Assembly (NCBI RefSeq): GCF_010501105.1
Contig: NZ_QVMQ01000009.1
Coordinates: 62,001 to 126,000 of the forward strand
Reading direction: 5' to 3'
DNA length: 64,000 bases
Source: Dysgonomonas sp. 511
Lineage (GTDB): Bacteria > Bacteroidota > Bacteroidia > Bacteroidales > Dysgonomonadaceae
Part shown: positions 1 to 8,139 of the stretch, one piece after another
Position numbering within the stretch: position 1 is the stretch's first letter
Layout: each line of letters starts with the position of its first letter
Translations under genes and position numbers: made by a program
Notes under the pieces: generated by a model
The model's database searches: none
What the model saw: only the letters and a program-made list of their open reading frames with translations
What the model was told of the DNA's origin: nothing

Positions 1-738
1 ACCGGTAATATCCCTAGCGGAAAAACCTGGTTCAGCCTAAAAGGCGATATCCCCAATCCGGGGCAACTGCTGGCTGATGTAGTAGCCACCCAATTAAAAA
101 GCAACGGATATAATATAGCGACAACCCACACCACACTCGAACGCTACCGCCAACAGATGCACAGCAAGAAAAAGGATGCATTTGACGAAGAGGTATTTTA
201 TAGTCACAAATCGTATCCGATGAAGGAGATCGTAAAAGACATAAACTACCGCAGCAACAACCACTATGCCGAACATGTAATACGCACGATAGGAAGGACA
301 AAAAACGCCGACATCTATTCTTCTGCTTTGGACGAAGGCATCAGCAAAACCAAAACCCTGTGGAAACTGCGCGGGCTGAATACCGAACCCCTCACCATGT
401 TCGACGGCAGCGGGCTTTCGCCATCGAATGCTGTAAGCCCTGCCTTTATGTGCGAACTGCTGGTCTATATGCAGGCAAAAAGCAAAAATGCAAAAGCCTT
501 CCTCGAATCGCTGCCCAAAGCAGGGAAAGAGGGCACCGTACGCTACCGCCTGCGTGGCACAAGGCTCGCCGGAAAAGTATATATGAAAAGCGGAAGCATA
601 TTCGGTGTACGCTGTTTCTCCGGTTATTATGTAGAGGGTGCGAAAAAGTATGCCTTTACCGTGATGGTCAATAAATACAACGGTACGACCGCACAGGTAA
701 ATAAGGCGATTGACGATTTGCTATTATCTTTATTCTGA
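1..738 (+). CDS. dacB: D-alanyl-D-alanine carboxypeptidase/endopeptidase, PBP4 type (3' part)
   Basis: This is the C-terminal 245 residues of a peptidase S13 (PBP4/DacB) enzyme; the reading frame is open from base 1, so the gene begins upstream of the window. PBP4 enzymes trim or cleave peptidoglycan cross-links in the periplasm. Two of the three active-site motifs are visible. The SxN triad reads S-N-N with its Ser codon at 253, inside N-Y-R-S-N-N-H-Y. The KTG-like triad reads K-S-G at 586-594. The SxxK nucleophile motif must lie upstream. The KSG in place of KTG is a tolerated variant of the family. It is followed by a short gap and galE on the same strand. Identification as S13 is firm; carboxypeptidase versus endopeptidase activity cannot be read from the fragment. 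Confidence 0.9.
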   Translation, partial: TGNIPSGKTWFSLKGDIPNPGQLLADVVATQLKSNGYNIATTHTTLERYRQQMHSKKKDAFDEEVFYSHKSYPMKEIVKDINYRSNNHYAEHVIRTIGRTKNADIYSSALDEGISKTKTLWKLRGLNTEPLTMFDGSGLSPSNAVSPAFMCELLVYMQAKSKNAKAFLESLPKAGKEGTVRYRLRGTRLAGKVYMKSGSIFGVRCFSGYYVEGAKKYAFTVMVNKYNGTTAQVNKAIDDLLLSLF

Positions 739-803
739 TTATCCTTTTTGCTAAATTTTGGTGAATTTAGCAACACAATAAGCCATTGTGTTCTACGATT
801 TTG

Positions 804-811
804 TATCTTTG
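804..811 (+). promoter_or_regulatory. Bacteroidetes -7 box upstream of galE
   Basis: TATCTTTG matches the Bacteroidetes -7 consensus TAnnTTTG and lies 24 bp before the chosen galE ATG. No TTTG stands at the usual -33 distance, so the assignment rests on the -7 word alone. Confidence 0.5.
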
Positions 812-835
812 TATCTCAATCTAAAAAACCTAAAG

Positions 836-1870
836 ATGAAAGGCAAAATCCTAGTAACAGGCGGAACCGGATACATCGGTTCGCACACAGTAGTAGAATT
901 GCAGAATGCCGGCTATTCGGTAGTCGTTATCGACAATTTATCGAACTCAAACACCGATTCCATCGATGGAGTTGAACGTATCACAGGTATAAGGCCTGCT
1001 TTCGAAAAACTCGATTGCAACGACCTCGATGGCCTGCGCAACCTCTTTCAAAAGCACTCCGACATCAAAGGGATCATCCATTTTGCAGCAAGCAAGGCTG
1101 TTGGCGAATCGGTACAAAAACCATTGTTGTATTACAGGAACAACCTGAACTCGCTTATCAACCTGCTCGACCTGATGCCTGAGTTTGGTATCAAAAACAT
1201 TGTATTCTCGTCATCGTGTACTGTTTATGGCGAGCCCGACCACAACCCGATAGACGAATCGGCTCCGGTGAAACCGGCAGAATCGCCTTACGGAAATACC
1301 AAGCAGATAAACGAAGAGATTATAAAAGACTTCGTTCGTTCGGGGGCAGATATAAACAGTATCATACTCCGCTACTTCAACCCGATTGGTGCGCATCCAT
1401 CGGCAGAAATAGGAGAGCTGCCTAATGGTGTGCCTCAAAACCTTGTGCCGTATATCACACAAACGGCTATGGGTGTGCGCGAGCAACTGAGCGTTTTCGG
1501 CGACGACTACAATACTCCCGACGGCTCTTGCATCCGCGACTTTATCAATGTGGTAGACTTGGCAAAAGCCCATGTAATAGCAATAGACCGCATGTTGGGA
1601 GAGAAATCTGCCGATAAAGTGGAGGTTTTCAACCTGGGAACCGGCCGCGGGGTTTCGGTTCTCGAACTTATCAATGTATTTGAAAAAGTATCGGGCAAGA
1701 AACTCAACTACAAAATAGTAGGACGCCGCGAAGGTGATATAGAGAAGATATGGGCCGAGCCTAAGCATGCCAACACTGTGCTGGGATGGACTGCCAAAGA
1801 AAATATCGACGACACTATGCTTTCGGCTTGGAACTGGCAGCTTAAGCTTCGCGAGAAAGGAATAATGTAA
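836..1870 (+). CDS. galE: UDP-glucose 4-epimerase
   Basis: GalE interconverts UDP-glucose and UDP-galactose with tightly bound NAD, feeding the Leloir pathway and polysaccharide synthesis in the cytoplasm. The protein of 344 residues opens with the Rossmann dinucleotide motif G-G-T-G-Y-I-G-S. The catalytic short-chain dehydrogenase set follows: S-S-S-C-T-V-Y-G, then Y-G-N-T-K with the catalytic Tyr and Lys. I start it at the ATG at 836 rather than at 788, because the upstream 16 codons lie across the promoter box and are not family-like. Length is normal (about 340). A hairpin terminator follows. Product assignment is firm, although related epimerases act on other UDP-sugars. Confidence 0.95.
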   Translation: MKGKILVTGGTGYIGSHTVVELQNAGYSVVVIDNLSNSNTDSIDGVERITGIRPAFEKLDCNDLDGLRNLFQKHSDIKGIIHFAASKAVGESVQKPLLYYRNNLNSLINLLDLMPEFGIKNIVFSSSCTVYGEPDHNPIDESAPVKPAESPYGNTKQINEEIIKDFVRSGADINSIILRYFNPIGAHPSAEIGELPNGVPQNLVPYITQTAMGVREQLSVFGDDYNTPDGSCIRDFINVVDLAKAHVIAIDRMLGEKSADKVEVFNLGTGRGVSVLELINVFEKVSGKKLNYKIVGRREGDIEKIWAEPKHANTVLGWTAKENIDDTMLSAWNWQLKLREKGIM

Positions 1871-1896
1871 TACGCCCGTCTACAGCATATATAAAA

Positions 1897-1934
1897 GGAA
1901 GGTGTCCCGAAAATGATAAAGGACACCTTCTTTG
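1897..1934 (+). terminator. Rho-independent terminator after galE
   Basis: An inverted repeat GAAGGTGTCC (1898-1907) / GGACACCTTC (1921-1930) with a 13-nt loop follows the galE stop codon and runs into TTTGTGTTT. The same stem word recurs near 50.3 kb after valS. Confidence 0.75.
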
Positions 1935-2003
1935 TGTTTCTGTTGTGGAGTGTTCAAAAAGTGAGTGGCTTCGCATCTAATCACTTTTGAGACATCTTCT
2001 TTT

Positions 2004-2035
2004 TTTGTATCCATCCGATATTTACCCTATCTTTG
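2004..2035 (+). promoter_or_regulatory. Bacteroidetes promoter of yjdM
   Basis: A TTTG box at 2004-2007, a 20-bp spacer and TATCTTTG at 2028-2035 make a full match to the Bacteroidetes sigma-ABfr promoter (TTTG-N19-21-TAnnTTTG). The start codon of yjdM is 42 bp downstream. Confidence 0.8.
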
Positions 2036-2076
2036 CATCAAATAATTTGAAACATAAATAAATAAAAGAACTACTG

Positions 2077-2406
2077 ATGGAAGAAATGCCAAACTGCCCT
2101 GCCTGCGATATGGGTAACACTTATTTTGACGGAACTGCATATGTCTGCCCCGACTGTTTCCACGAATGGACAGGCGAAGCCACCGCCGAAACAGAGGATA
2201 CAACACCACGCGACAGCAACGGTGCGGAACTCTTCGACGGCGATGCTGTAACAGTAATCAAAGACCTGAAAGTAAAAGGCTCGTCGATGGTTATCAAACG
2301 CGGCACAAAGGTGAAAAGCATCCGACTGACCGAAGAACCAACTGAGGTAGACTGCAAGATAGACGGATCGAGCATTGTATTGAAGACCTGCTTCTTGAAA
2401 AAATAA
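2077..2406 (+). CDS. yjdM: YjdM/PhnA-family zinc-ribbon protein
   Basis: This 109-residue protein matches the YjdM (formerly PhnA) family. An N-terminal zinc ribbon with two CxxC knuckles (C-P-A-C and C-P-D-C) is followed by the family's small beta-barrel with D-G-D-A-V and V-K-G-S-S. Despite the old name, the family is not shown to act in phosphonate breakdown; its role is uncertain. It has its own promoter and is closed by a strong bidirectional hairpin, so it is probably monocistronic. Length is typical (about 110). Confidence 0.9.
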   Translation: MEEMPNCPACDMGNTYFDGTAYVCPDCFHEWTGEATAETEDTTPRDSNGAELFDGDAVTVIKDLKVKGSSMVIKRGTKVKSIRLTEEPTEVDCKIDGSSIVLKTCFLKK

Positions 2407-2423
2407 TACGATAATGAGTATAA

Positions 2424-2461
2424 AAAAATGGTGTGCCTTTGCTGAAAGGCACACCATTTTT
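2424..2461. terminator. Bidirectional terminator between yjdM and the ROK gene
   Basis: A perfect stem of at least 14 bp, centred on GGTGTGCCTTT / AAAGGCACACC with a 4-nt loop, has an A-run on the left and a T-run on the right. It can end transcription of both converging genes. Confidence 0.9.
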
Positions 2462-2476
2462 ATTATTCTATGACTT

Positions 2477-3616
2477 CTAATTGCCCGACTTGATCTTTTC
2501 CCAAACCAGTGCACTGGCTCCTAATATGGCGGCATCGGCATTATTGTTCAGTTCCGAAAGATAGACGTCTACTTTTTTATTACCTTCGTCATCATATCCT
2601 TTATAATTTTTCAGCAAATTAACCTCCATCGCTTTCCTTGTTGGCTCTAATATATATTTACCGGATTTAGCTAATCCACCGAATAAAAATATCTTATTCG
2701 GATCGGAGAATGCGACAAAATTAGCGAGGGATTCTCCTAGTATTTTGCCGGTGAATGCAAAGATTTCAAGCGCTAGAGGATCATTCTTCTCTGCGGCATC
2801 ACAAACATCTTTCGAACTGATTGGCAATTCATACTTTCTTTCTAATTCAGTGATTTGCGCTTTCAGGTTCTTTATCTCTTCTTCATCCTTTTCGCTATTC
2901 AGTTTGATATTTTTATCCAATAGTTCAGCTCTTATTTCAGCTATCCGCTCTTTATATTTTTCATATAAAATACCAGTCTGCTTTTGTTTTACAAACTGAA
3001 CAGCAGTAAATGCCATTCCTGTAGCCGAGGCATACCTTTCCAGACAGTCTATTCTGCCACAGCCACAAATTCTGTCGCCACAATGATAAGCTCTGGTATG
3101 TCCTAATTCACCACCCAAGCCATGCTTGCCTCTTATTAGTCTTCCTTCGGCAACAATGCCACTTCCTAAACCCGTACCAAGAGTAATCATAATACAATGG
3201 TTTGTATCTTTAGCTCCTCCATAAGCCCACTCCCCAAGCATTGCTGCGTTTGCATCGTTATCAAGAAAAACATTGTCGAGATTTATTTTTTTACTCACCA
3301 TTTTCGTAATCTCAAAATTATCCCATTCCGGCGGTAGATTCGGTGCTTTTTCTATCTTTCCGGTAAGGTACGAACTGCTAGGCGCACCAATGCCTATCCC
3401 GGCAATATTCTCTTTTCCTCCTATTTTCTCATCAGCAAACATTTCTTCCAAAGCCTTGCATAATGCATCTACATACACTTGTTGTTCCCTGTGATCCCAA
3501 GGGGCGAGAAAACCTTGTCCTCCTCTACAGAGTATAACCTCTCCGCGCTTATCCACAATGCCAATAGTGCTGCCTTGCCCGCCGATATCAATACCTACTA
3601 CATACTTGTTTTCCAT
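2477..3616 (-). CDS. ROK-family sugar kinase (glucokinase-like)
   Basis: ROK proteins phosphorylate glucose, N-acetylmannosamine or related sugars with ATP, or act as regulators. This 379-residue protein has no N-terminal DNA-binding domain, so it is a kinase candidate. It begins with the phosphate-binding loop G-I-D-I-G-G-Q-G-S-T, carries the catalytic Asp in F-L-D-N-D-A-N-A-A, and has the ROK zinc motif C-G-C-G-R-I-D-C-L-E. The family is usually 300-325 residues. The extra length is a charged, Lys/Glu-rich predicted coiled coil near residues 205-260, between the zinc motif and the C-terminal lobe. The sugar substrate cannot be told from the sequence. Confidence 0.88.
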   Translation of the reverse strand: MENKYVVGIDIGGQGSTIGIVDKRGEVILCRGGQGFLAPWDHREQQVYVDALCKALEEMFADEKIGGKENIAGIGIGAPSSSYLTGKIEKAPNLPPEWDNFEITKMVSKKINLDNVFLDNDANAAMLGEWAYGGAKDTNHCIMITLGTGLGSGIVAEGRLIRGKHGLGGELGHTRAYHCGDRICGCGRIDCLERYASATGMAFTAVQFVKQKQTGILYEKYKERIAEIRAELLDKNIKLNSEKDEEEIKNLKAQITELERKYELPISSKDVCDAAEKNDPLALEIFAFTGKILGESLANFVAFSDPNKIFLFGGLAKSGKYILEPTRKAMEVNLLKNYKGYDDEGNKKVDVYLSELNNNADAAILGASALVWEKIKSGN

Positions 3617-3821
3617 AAATTCGTGTTTTATAAATTAATATTAGTCCGTTGTCTTAGTAACACTCAGGCTCAGATAGCCCGCTATCATCGCTTCGCAGAA
3701 GAAAAAACTATCTCAAAAACAATCCTGAAAATTGGAACGAGATATTTTCTAACAGTTACTTACAAACTTATTTAAAAAATATGGGAATATAAGGTTTTGA
3801 AGAAACAAATCTATCACATTA

Positions 3822-4820
3822 TCAAGGTTGATTTATTTTAATCTTCCGCCTGCCTATCAATACCGGAATATATTTCTGAACTATAACAATGGGATAATAA
3901 AGCAATATAGTTATCAATATTGAGACAACAATATTGGGTAAAGCACTATGGGGCATCTGCCCGAACTTAGCAAATATTTTATAAAGAACAGGGTGTAAGG
4001 CCAGTATAAGTATCGTGCCCGAAGATAAAGTAATAATCATCTTGTTTTGCTTATTATTCAGCAACAAGCATACGCATATAACCAGTATGCAACCGATAAA
4101 TGCTGCGGGATAATACAGTAGGGGATATCTACCGAATGCTCCAAGACCTGCAAATCCTTGAACCTCGTTTAAAGCGACTAAAAAGGCCAAAGCAACGAGA
4201 GCAATAAATACTGCAAGCCGTCTTGTAAGAATAGTGGGCAGGTCTACCTTCTTTAAATGATATCCTACAATGAAGAACGGAATGGCACAAAAAGAATATA
4301 ATGGATTGCTCAATAAAAAGTTAACCGATTCGTTGCTGACTACCACCAACACAAAAATTGCGATCAGAGGGGCGACGACCATTACAGCAATTTGCAGGGG
4401 CAATTTCGATTTCAATATCGCATAAGCGTATATTTTCACAAGGAATAAACAAACTAAAAACCAGCATGGCCCTGCCGGTGCATGCCCATATCCTATCAGG
4501 ATGCAGGTTATATAATATTCGAAGTGCATAAAATTATTATGGAGAATCATCCCCGGAAGGATTACACAACATAGCACCAAGATGTTCAATAAGAGATAAG
4601 GAACAACCAGCGACTTTACATTTTTCGATATATACGATTTAAAATCAGATGAATCTTTATGCAAATAACCCGACAGAAGAAAAAACAACGGCACATGGAA
4701 ACTATACACTAAATTCTGGAAAAAGACAGCTTCTCCCCAAAAAGAGCAATGCCCAAAGACAACGAGAATTATCGTAATCACTTTTGCCCAATCTACCCAA
4801 TTTATCCTTTGTTCAGCCAT
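3822..4820 (-). CDS. Acyltransferase-3 family membrane protein
   Basis: An integral membrane O-acyltransferase of the acyltransferase-3 (OafA/WecH-like) family, which transfers acetyl or similar groups onto extracytoplasmic sugars. The N-terminus has W-V-D-W-A-K and the F-G-H-C motif with the family's conserved His, then F-H-V-P-L-F-F-L-L-S-G-Y. About ten hydrophobic segments follow. I start it at the ATG at 4820 (M-A-E-Q-R), which places the motif near the N-terminus; the frame runs on to a TTG at 4859 that has no better context. Length is then 332 residues, normal for the family. The substrate is unknown. Two other members of the family lie at 36.1 and 60.5 kb. Confidence 0.85.
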   Translation of the reverse strand: MAEQRINWVDWAKVITIILVVFGHCSFWGEAVFFQNLVYSFHVPLFFLLSGYLHKDSSDFKSYISKNVKSLVVPYLLLNILVLCCVILPGMILHNNFMHFEYYITCILIGYGHAPAGPCWFLVCLFLVKIYAYAILKSKLPLQIAVMVVAPLIAIFVLVVVSNESVNFLLSNPLYSFCAIPFFIVGYHLKKVDLPTILTRRLAVFIALVALAFLVALNEVQGFAGLGAFGRYPLLYYPAAFIGCILVICVCLLLNNKQNKMIITLSSGTILILALHPVLYKIFAKFGQMPHSALPNIVVSILITILLYYPIVIVQKYIPVLIGRRKIKINQP

Positions 4821-4920
4821 TTTAAAATACAAATCAATATTCGCCAAGAATTTAGGCAAGGTCTAAAATTTTGTTATTATCTTTACTGTAAAAGTACGAA
4901 TAAAACAAAACTTCTGCAAT

Positions 4921-5043
4921 ATGACAAAAAAGGTATTAGCCATTACATTGGTAGCAGCTGTCAGCAGCGTTGCCGTATATGCTTATGTACAAAATAGGAA
5001 AAAGCAAAGAAGGCGTAAGATTATGCCCATCAATTTTGTTTAG
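4921..5043 (+). CDS. Small single-pass membrane protein, hypothetical
   Basis: A 40-codon frame opens with ATG and encodes one hydrophobic segment (V-L-A-I-T-L-V-A-A-V-S-S-V-A-V-Y-A-Y-V) followed by a very basic tail (K-K-Q-R-R-R-K). A TATCTTTA word at 4879-4886, one base from the -7 consensus, lies upstream. Its stop overlaps the convergent gene's stop by a few bases. The membrane-anchor-plus-basic-tail layout is typical of real small proteins, but I recognise no family and chance cannot be excluded. Confidence 0.45.
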   Translation: MTKKVLAITLVAAVSSVAVYAYVQNRKKQRRRKIMPINFV

Positions 5044-6503
5044 GCCAGTTCTATTACATCGCTGATTCCGTTGCGGTTGAACAATATACGGTATTTTTTA
5101 TAATACTCTCCTTCTTCCGATTTGCACTGTAGAATAAAATACAGTGAATACATCTTATTCCCTGTCAGGCTCTCATAACCACTCTCTTTGTTGGGCATAT
5201 AAAGAGGAATATACGGGTTATCCATCTTGCGGGTAAGGTTTACAAGATTGAACCGGGTGATATCGTTTATTCCCGACAGGCGGTATTCTTTATACTTCTC
5301 TATTTCTTCTTTCGACAGTTTCACCCATTTGCGGTAAAGCATTATTTTTTCGTCGTATATCTGGTTTTCGGCTTCTACCAGAGGGCTGCGGGCACGGAAA
5401 TTACGCACTTCTTCCGGCAGTTTCTTCTCTTCTATGTAGTCGAATGCTTCTTTTATCCAACCTATTTCCTGCTTGCGGATGCTTAATTTGAGTTTGGTAT
5501 CGAAATATTTTTTGCTCAACTGCGACGAAAAGTAATAGCGCATCAGTTCTTTTATCCGGTCTTTGAACATATAACTAAAGACCAGGATAAGAAAAAGGTC
5601 GGTCGTAAAATTGCCGAACCGTTGCGTAGCAAAGAACGAAATCACCGTGGCAAATATCATTGCTATACCGGCTGCGACACTATAATAGAATTGTTCGACA
5701 AACAGCCCGTCCTTTTTTTTCAGAGTTTGCAAGAAAAGGTCGCTTTCAACGAATTTTTTAAGCACATTGCGTTGCGTGATCACAAGGCTGTTGTGCCTTT
5801 CGTCCCCTCTCTTGAGTAGCATAAAGCCTCTTTTTTTCTTATGGTTTGCCTCTTCCTCCAAAAGCCTGTTAAGACCTTCTTTTATTTCGATGAAAACAGG
5901 TTTATCCTTGAAAAACTTTATAATCTGGAATGTATATTGCTCGATGATATTGCCGAGAAAATCGTCTCCAAACAAGAAATACTCCCTTTGCTTCATCGAG
6001 ATGCCGGCACCTGTCAGCTTATTCAATTCGGCCCTGTAACGGGATGCTATTTCATTAACATCGCGCAGATAGGATTCGACAAGGGAAACCGCCTCATCGT
6101 CGGATGGCGCCTTATATATCAGTTGCACATGGCGGCGCAAGGCACTTTTTACAATACAAACGAGCATTTTCACCTGATAGATATAGCTCTCTACCTCGAT
6201 TTCATCGGAAGGATTGGCAACAAGGCTGTCTATTGCCTTTTGCAAGCGGGGAATAGGGCCGCGGCCGGCTTTAAGTATCTCTTCGAGCGAATAAACGGGA
6301 GTTATAAGGCGAAGGTTGTTTTTTACATCTTTATAGAAATCACCTTTGCTGTATGTCGAACGGTTGATATCGAGACTATTGGGCACAAATATCCATGTAT
6401 TGATTTTAAATTCGTTTACATCTTCCTCCTTGTTGTTGGTGATGAAACCGATTTTAAACTCCAATGCAAAATTATCGTGTACTTTTACTTCTGTATCAAT
6501 CAT
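5040..6503 (-). CDS. Hypothetical protein with two central membrane segments
   Basis: A 487-residue protein I do not recognise. The first 270 residues are hydrophilic and mixed, with a charged stretch rich in Lys and Glu before the membrane part. Two hydrophobic helices sit near residues 275-295 and 300-315, followed by about 170 hydrophilic residues, so both large domains would face the same side, probably the cytoplasm. I start it at the ATG at 6503 because the frame's farther upstream start is only a TTG at 6554 in a repeat-flanked stretch. No enzyme motif is evident. It looks monocistronic. Confidence 0.7.
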   Translation of the reverse strand: MIDTEVKVHDNFALEFKIGFITNNKEEDVNEFKINTWIFVPNSLDINRSTYSKGDFYKDVKNNLRLITPVYSLEEILKAGRGPIPRLQKAIDSLVANPSDEIEVESYIYQVKMLVCIVKSALRRHVQLIYKAPSDDEAVSLVESYLRDVNEIASRYRAELNKLTGAGISMKQREYFLFGDDFLGNIIEQYTFQIIKFFKDKPVFIEIKEGLNRLLEEEANHKKKRGFMLLKRGDERHNSLVITQRNVLKKFVESDLFLQTLKKKDGLFVEQFYYSVAAGIAMIFATVISFFATQRFGNFTTDLFLILVFSYMFKDRIKELMRYYFSSQLSKKYFDTKLKLSIRKQEIGWIKEAFDYIEEKKLPEEVRNFRARSPLVEAENQIYDEKIMLYRKWVKLSKEEIEKYKEYRLSGINDITRFNLVNLTRKMDNPYIPLYMPNKESGYESLTGNKMYSLYFILQCKSEEGEYYKKYRILFNRNGISDVIELA

Positions 6504-6574
6504 ACTATTTACGTTGCTGTTTACAAAGCTATTAAAAGAAAGGGGAATTAGCAATTCATTGAAGTTCTGTTTTA

Positions 6575-6768
6575 GAGTCTGTTTAAATTTTATGGCAAAT
6601 CTTTTTTATAGCTGTTTTTAGATGGATTTTATGTATTTTACTTGCTGGTTTAGCGGGCTAAACCGAGAGGAAAATGTGGAAAATACGCTAAAAAGAGCAT
6701 AAAAAAGTTGCTAAGAACTATACTAAAGAACCTATAAGAAATATTTTCGCTAAAATTTGAACAGTTAC
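6575..6768. repeat. IS-end-like interspersed element, copy 1 (194 bp)
   Basis: The ends are imperfect inverted repeats: GAGTCTGTTTAAATTTTA at 6575-6592 against TAAAATTTGAACAGTTAC at 6751-6768, sharing the inner core with one mismatch. The right 45 bp, including ACCTATAAGAAATATTTTCG, is almost identical to the element at 62257-62335. There is no transposase frame inside. It is best read as a nonautonomous derivative (MITE) of an insertion sequence. Confidence 0.7.
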
Positions 6769-6884
6769 TAAAAGCCGAAGTAAGAGACAGGTATATTTCT
6801 TATTCCGGTTTTTTATATCTTTGGGGGCGTGTAACTCCGTTCACTTAAGCATATTATTTGATTTTGGGTCAAAACCACCATAGA

Positions 6885-7136
6885 ATGAAACATTATATAC
6901 TGATATTCTTTTTCTCAACATTTATCTTTAGTTTAACTGCACAAGACGAGCCTGCGATAAAGAAACTGCCGGTAAAAATTTCTGTATTTAATGTAGACAT
7001 AGACAATAAAACAGGAGAAAGAAATGAAAAACTGGAAGATGAGTATATCCTTGATTACGACAGAGAGTATATAACCAGAACTTTTTTAGAGAAATACAAG
7101 ATGCCAGTAAACGAGTTGGTTTCTGGTAAAATATGA
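6885..7136 (+). CDS. Small secreted protein whose C-terminus lies in a repeat
   Basis: An 83-residue product starting at the ATG at 6885 has a classical signal peptide (basic M-K-H, then I-L-I-F-F-F-S-T-F-I-F-S-L-T-A-Q with likely cleavage after A-Q). The rest is charged and polar with no family I know. The last 17 or so codons and the stop lie in the interspersed repeat at 7089-7174, so the present C-terminus probably came from a repeat insertion that cut short a longer gene. It could be a pseudogene fragment instead. Confidence 0.5.
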   Translation: MKHYILIFFFSTFIFSLTAQDEPAIKKLPVKISVFNVDIDNKTGERNEKLEDEYILDYDREYITRTFLEKYKMPVNELVSGKI

Positions 7137-7174
7137 ACTTGTGTCTCGTATCTTGTTTACTCGTATCTAAAGAG
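7089..7174 (+). repeat. GATACAAG-type interspersed repeat, copy 1
   Basis: This stretch resembles others at 12.04-12.14, 19.68-19.77, 45.45-45.5 and 53.09-53.18 kb. Shared words in order include GAAATACAAGAT, ACGAGTT, TAAAATATGAACTTGT, TCTCGTATCTTGTTTAC and TCGTATCTAAAGA. The two arms form a loose inverted repeat. It supplies the end of the small gene before it and lies in the leader of the transporter gene after it. Confidence 0.75.
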
Positions 7175-7236
7175 AAGGTAACACAACTTAGCTCTAAAAA
7201 AACCGTACCTTTAAGCGTTTTTTACCAAACCCGAAA

Positions 7237-8139
7237 ATGGCAAATAGAATAGCAAGCACAATAAAGTCGTATATGATGCCCATTGCAATGACTGCGGGCA
7301 TTGTATCCTATCAGTATGTAGGGCAACTATCTTTTCTTACCCCCTACCTTATCATCCTGATGCTGTTTGTTACTTACTGTAATATTTCGTTTTCCGACCT
7401 GCGGTTTTCGCGGCTTCACCTATGGCTTATCCTCATACAGCTTGTGGCAAGTATCGGGGTTTACCTGTTGCTGCTTCCTGTGCATCCGCTACTGGCGCAA
7501 GGTGCTATGATCTGCATACTTGCACCCACCGCCACCTCGGCTCCCGTAATAGCCGGCATGCTGGGCGGAAATGTTGCCAGCCTGACTACCTACACATTGC
7601 TTTGCAACCTTGTAATAGTAGTTGCCGCACCGATTATATTTGCATTTGTGGGAGAGGTAGAGGCATCGTCTTTCGTGGCATCGCTGTGGGTGGTATTCCA
7701 AAAGGTATTTTTACTCCTTCTCACACCATTCTTTGCAGCTTTGTTGCTCAAGAAATTGTTGCCAAGAGTGCATTCACAAATCCAGAAGGCTAAGTCTGTA
7801 TCTTTCTACCTGTGGTCGGTGGCCTTGGTTATTATCACAGGAAAGACCGTACAGTTTATCACCGAGCAGGATAGTTCTAATTATATAGTTGAAATCGGCA
7901 TTTCGGTGGCTGCGTTGCTTATATGTATCACGCAGTTTGCCACAGGGCGGCGATTGGGGCGCATCTACAACGATACGGTTGCCGGAGGGCAGGGATTGGG
8001 ACAAAAAAATACCATCCTGGCTATCTGGATGGCACAAACGTTCTTGAATCCGGTTTCGTCTATCGGCCCCGGAACATATGTATTGTGGCAAAACCTTGTA
8101 AACTCTTACCAGGTGTGGCGCAACAGGAAGAACCTTTAG
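7237..8139 (+). CDS. BASS-family transporter (bile acid:sodium symporter-like)
   Basis: A 300-residue polytopic membrane protein with about nine helices that resembles the bile acid:Na+ symporter superfamily, which move organic anions into the cell with sodium. Family-like features are the Pro/Gly-broken stretch L-A-P-T-A-T-S-A-P-V-I-A-G-M-L-G-G in the first half and the late G-Q-G-L-G-Q-K-N-T region followed by N-P-V-S-S-I-G-P-G. The internal pseudo-repeat expected of the fold is consistent with the helix pattern. Substrate is unknown. The stop codon overlaps the end of the convergent gene by 4 bp. Confidence 0.75.
   Translation: MANRIASTIKSYMMPIAMTAGIVSYQYVGQLSFLTPYLIILMLFVTYCNISFSDLRFSRLHLWLILIQLVASIGVYLLLLPVHPLLAQGAMICILAPTATSAPVIAGMLGGNVASLTTYTLLCNLVIVVAAPIIFAFVGEVEASSFVASLWVVFQKVFLLLLTPFFAALLLKKLLPRVHSQIQKAKSVSFYLWSVALVIITGKTVQFITEQDSSNYIVEIGISVAALLICITQFATGRRLGRIYNDTVAGGQGLGQKNTILAIWMAQTFLNPVSSIGPGTYVLWQNLVNSYQVWRNRKNL

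Noticed and set aside
3546-3554. DnaA box TTATCCACA
   Set aside because: It is a single box inside the ROK coding region with no cluster around it; not evidence for oriC.
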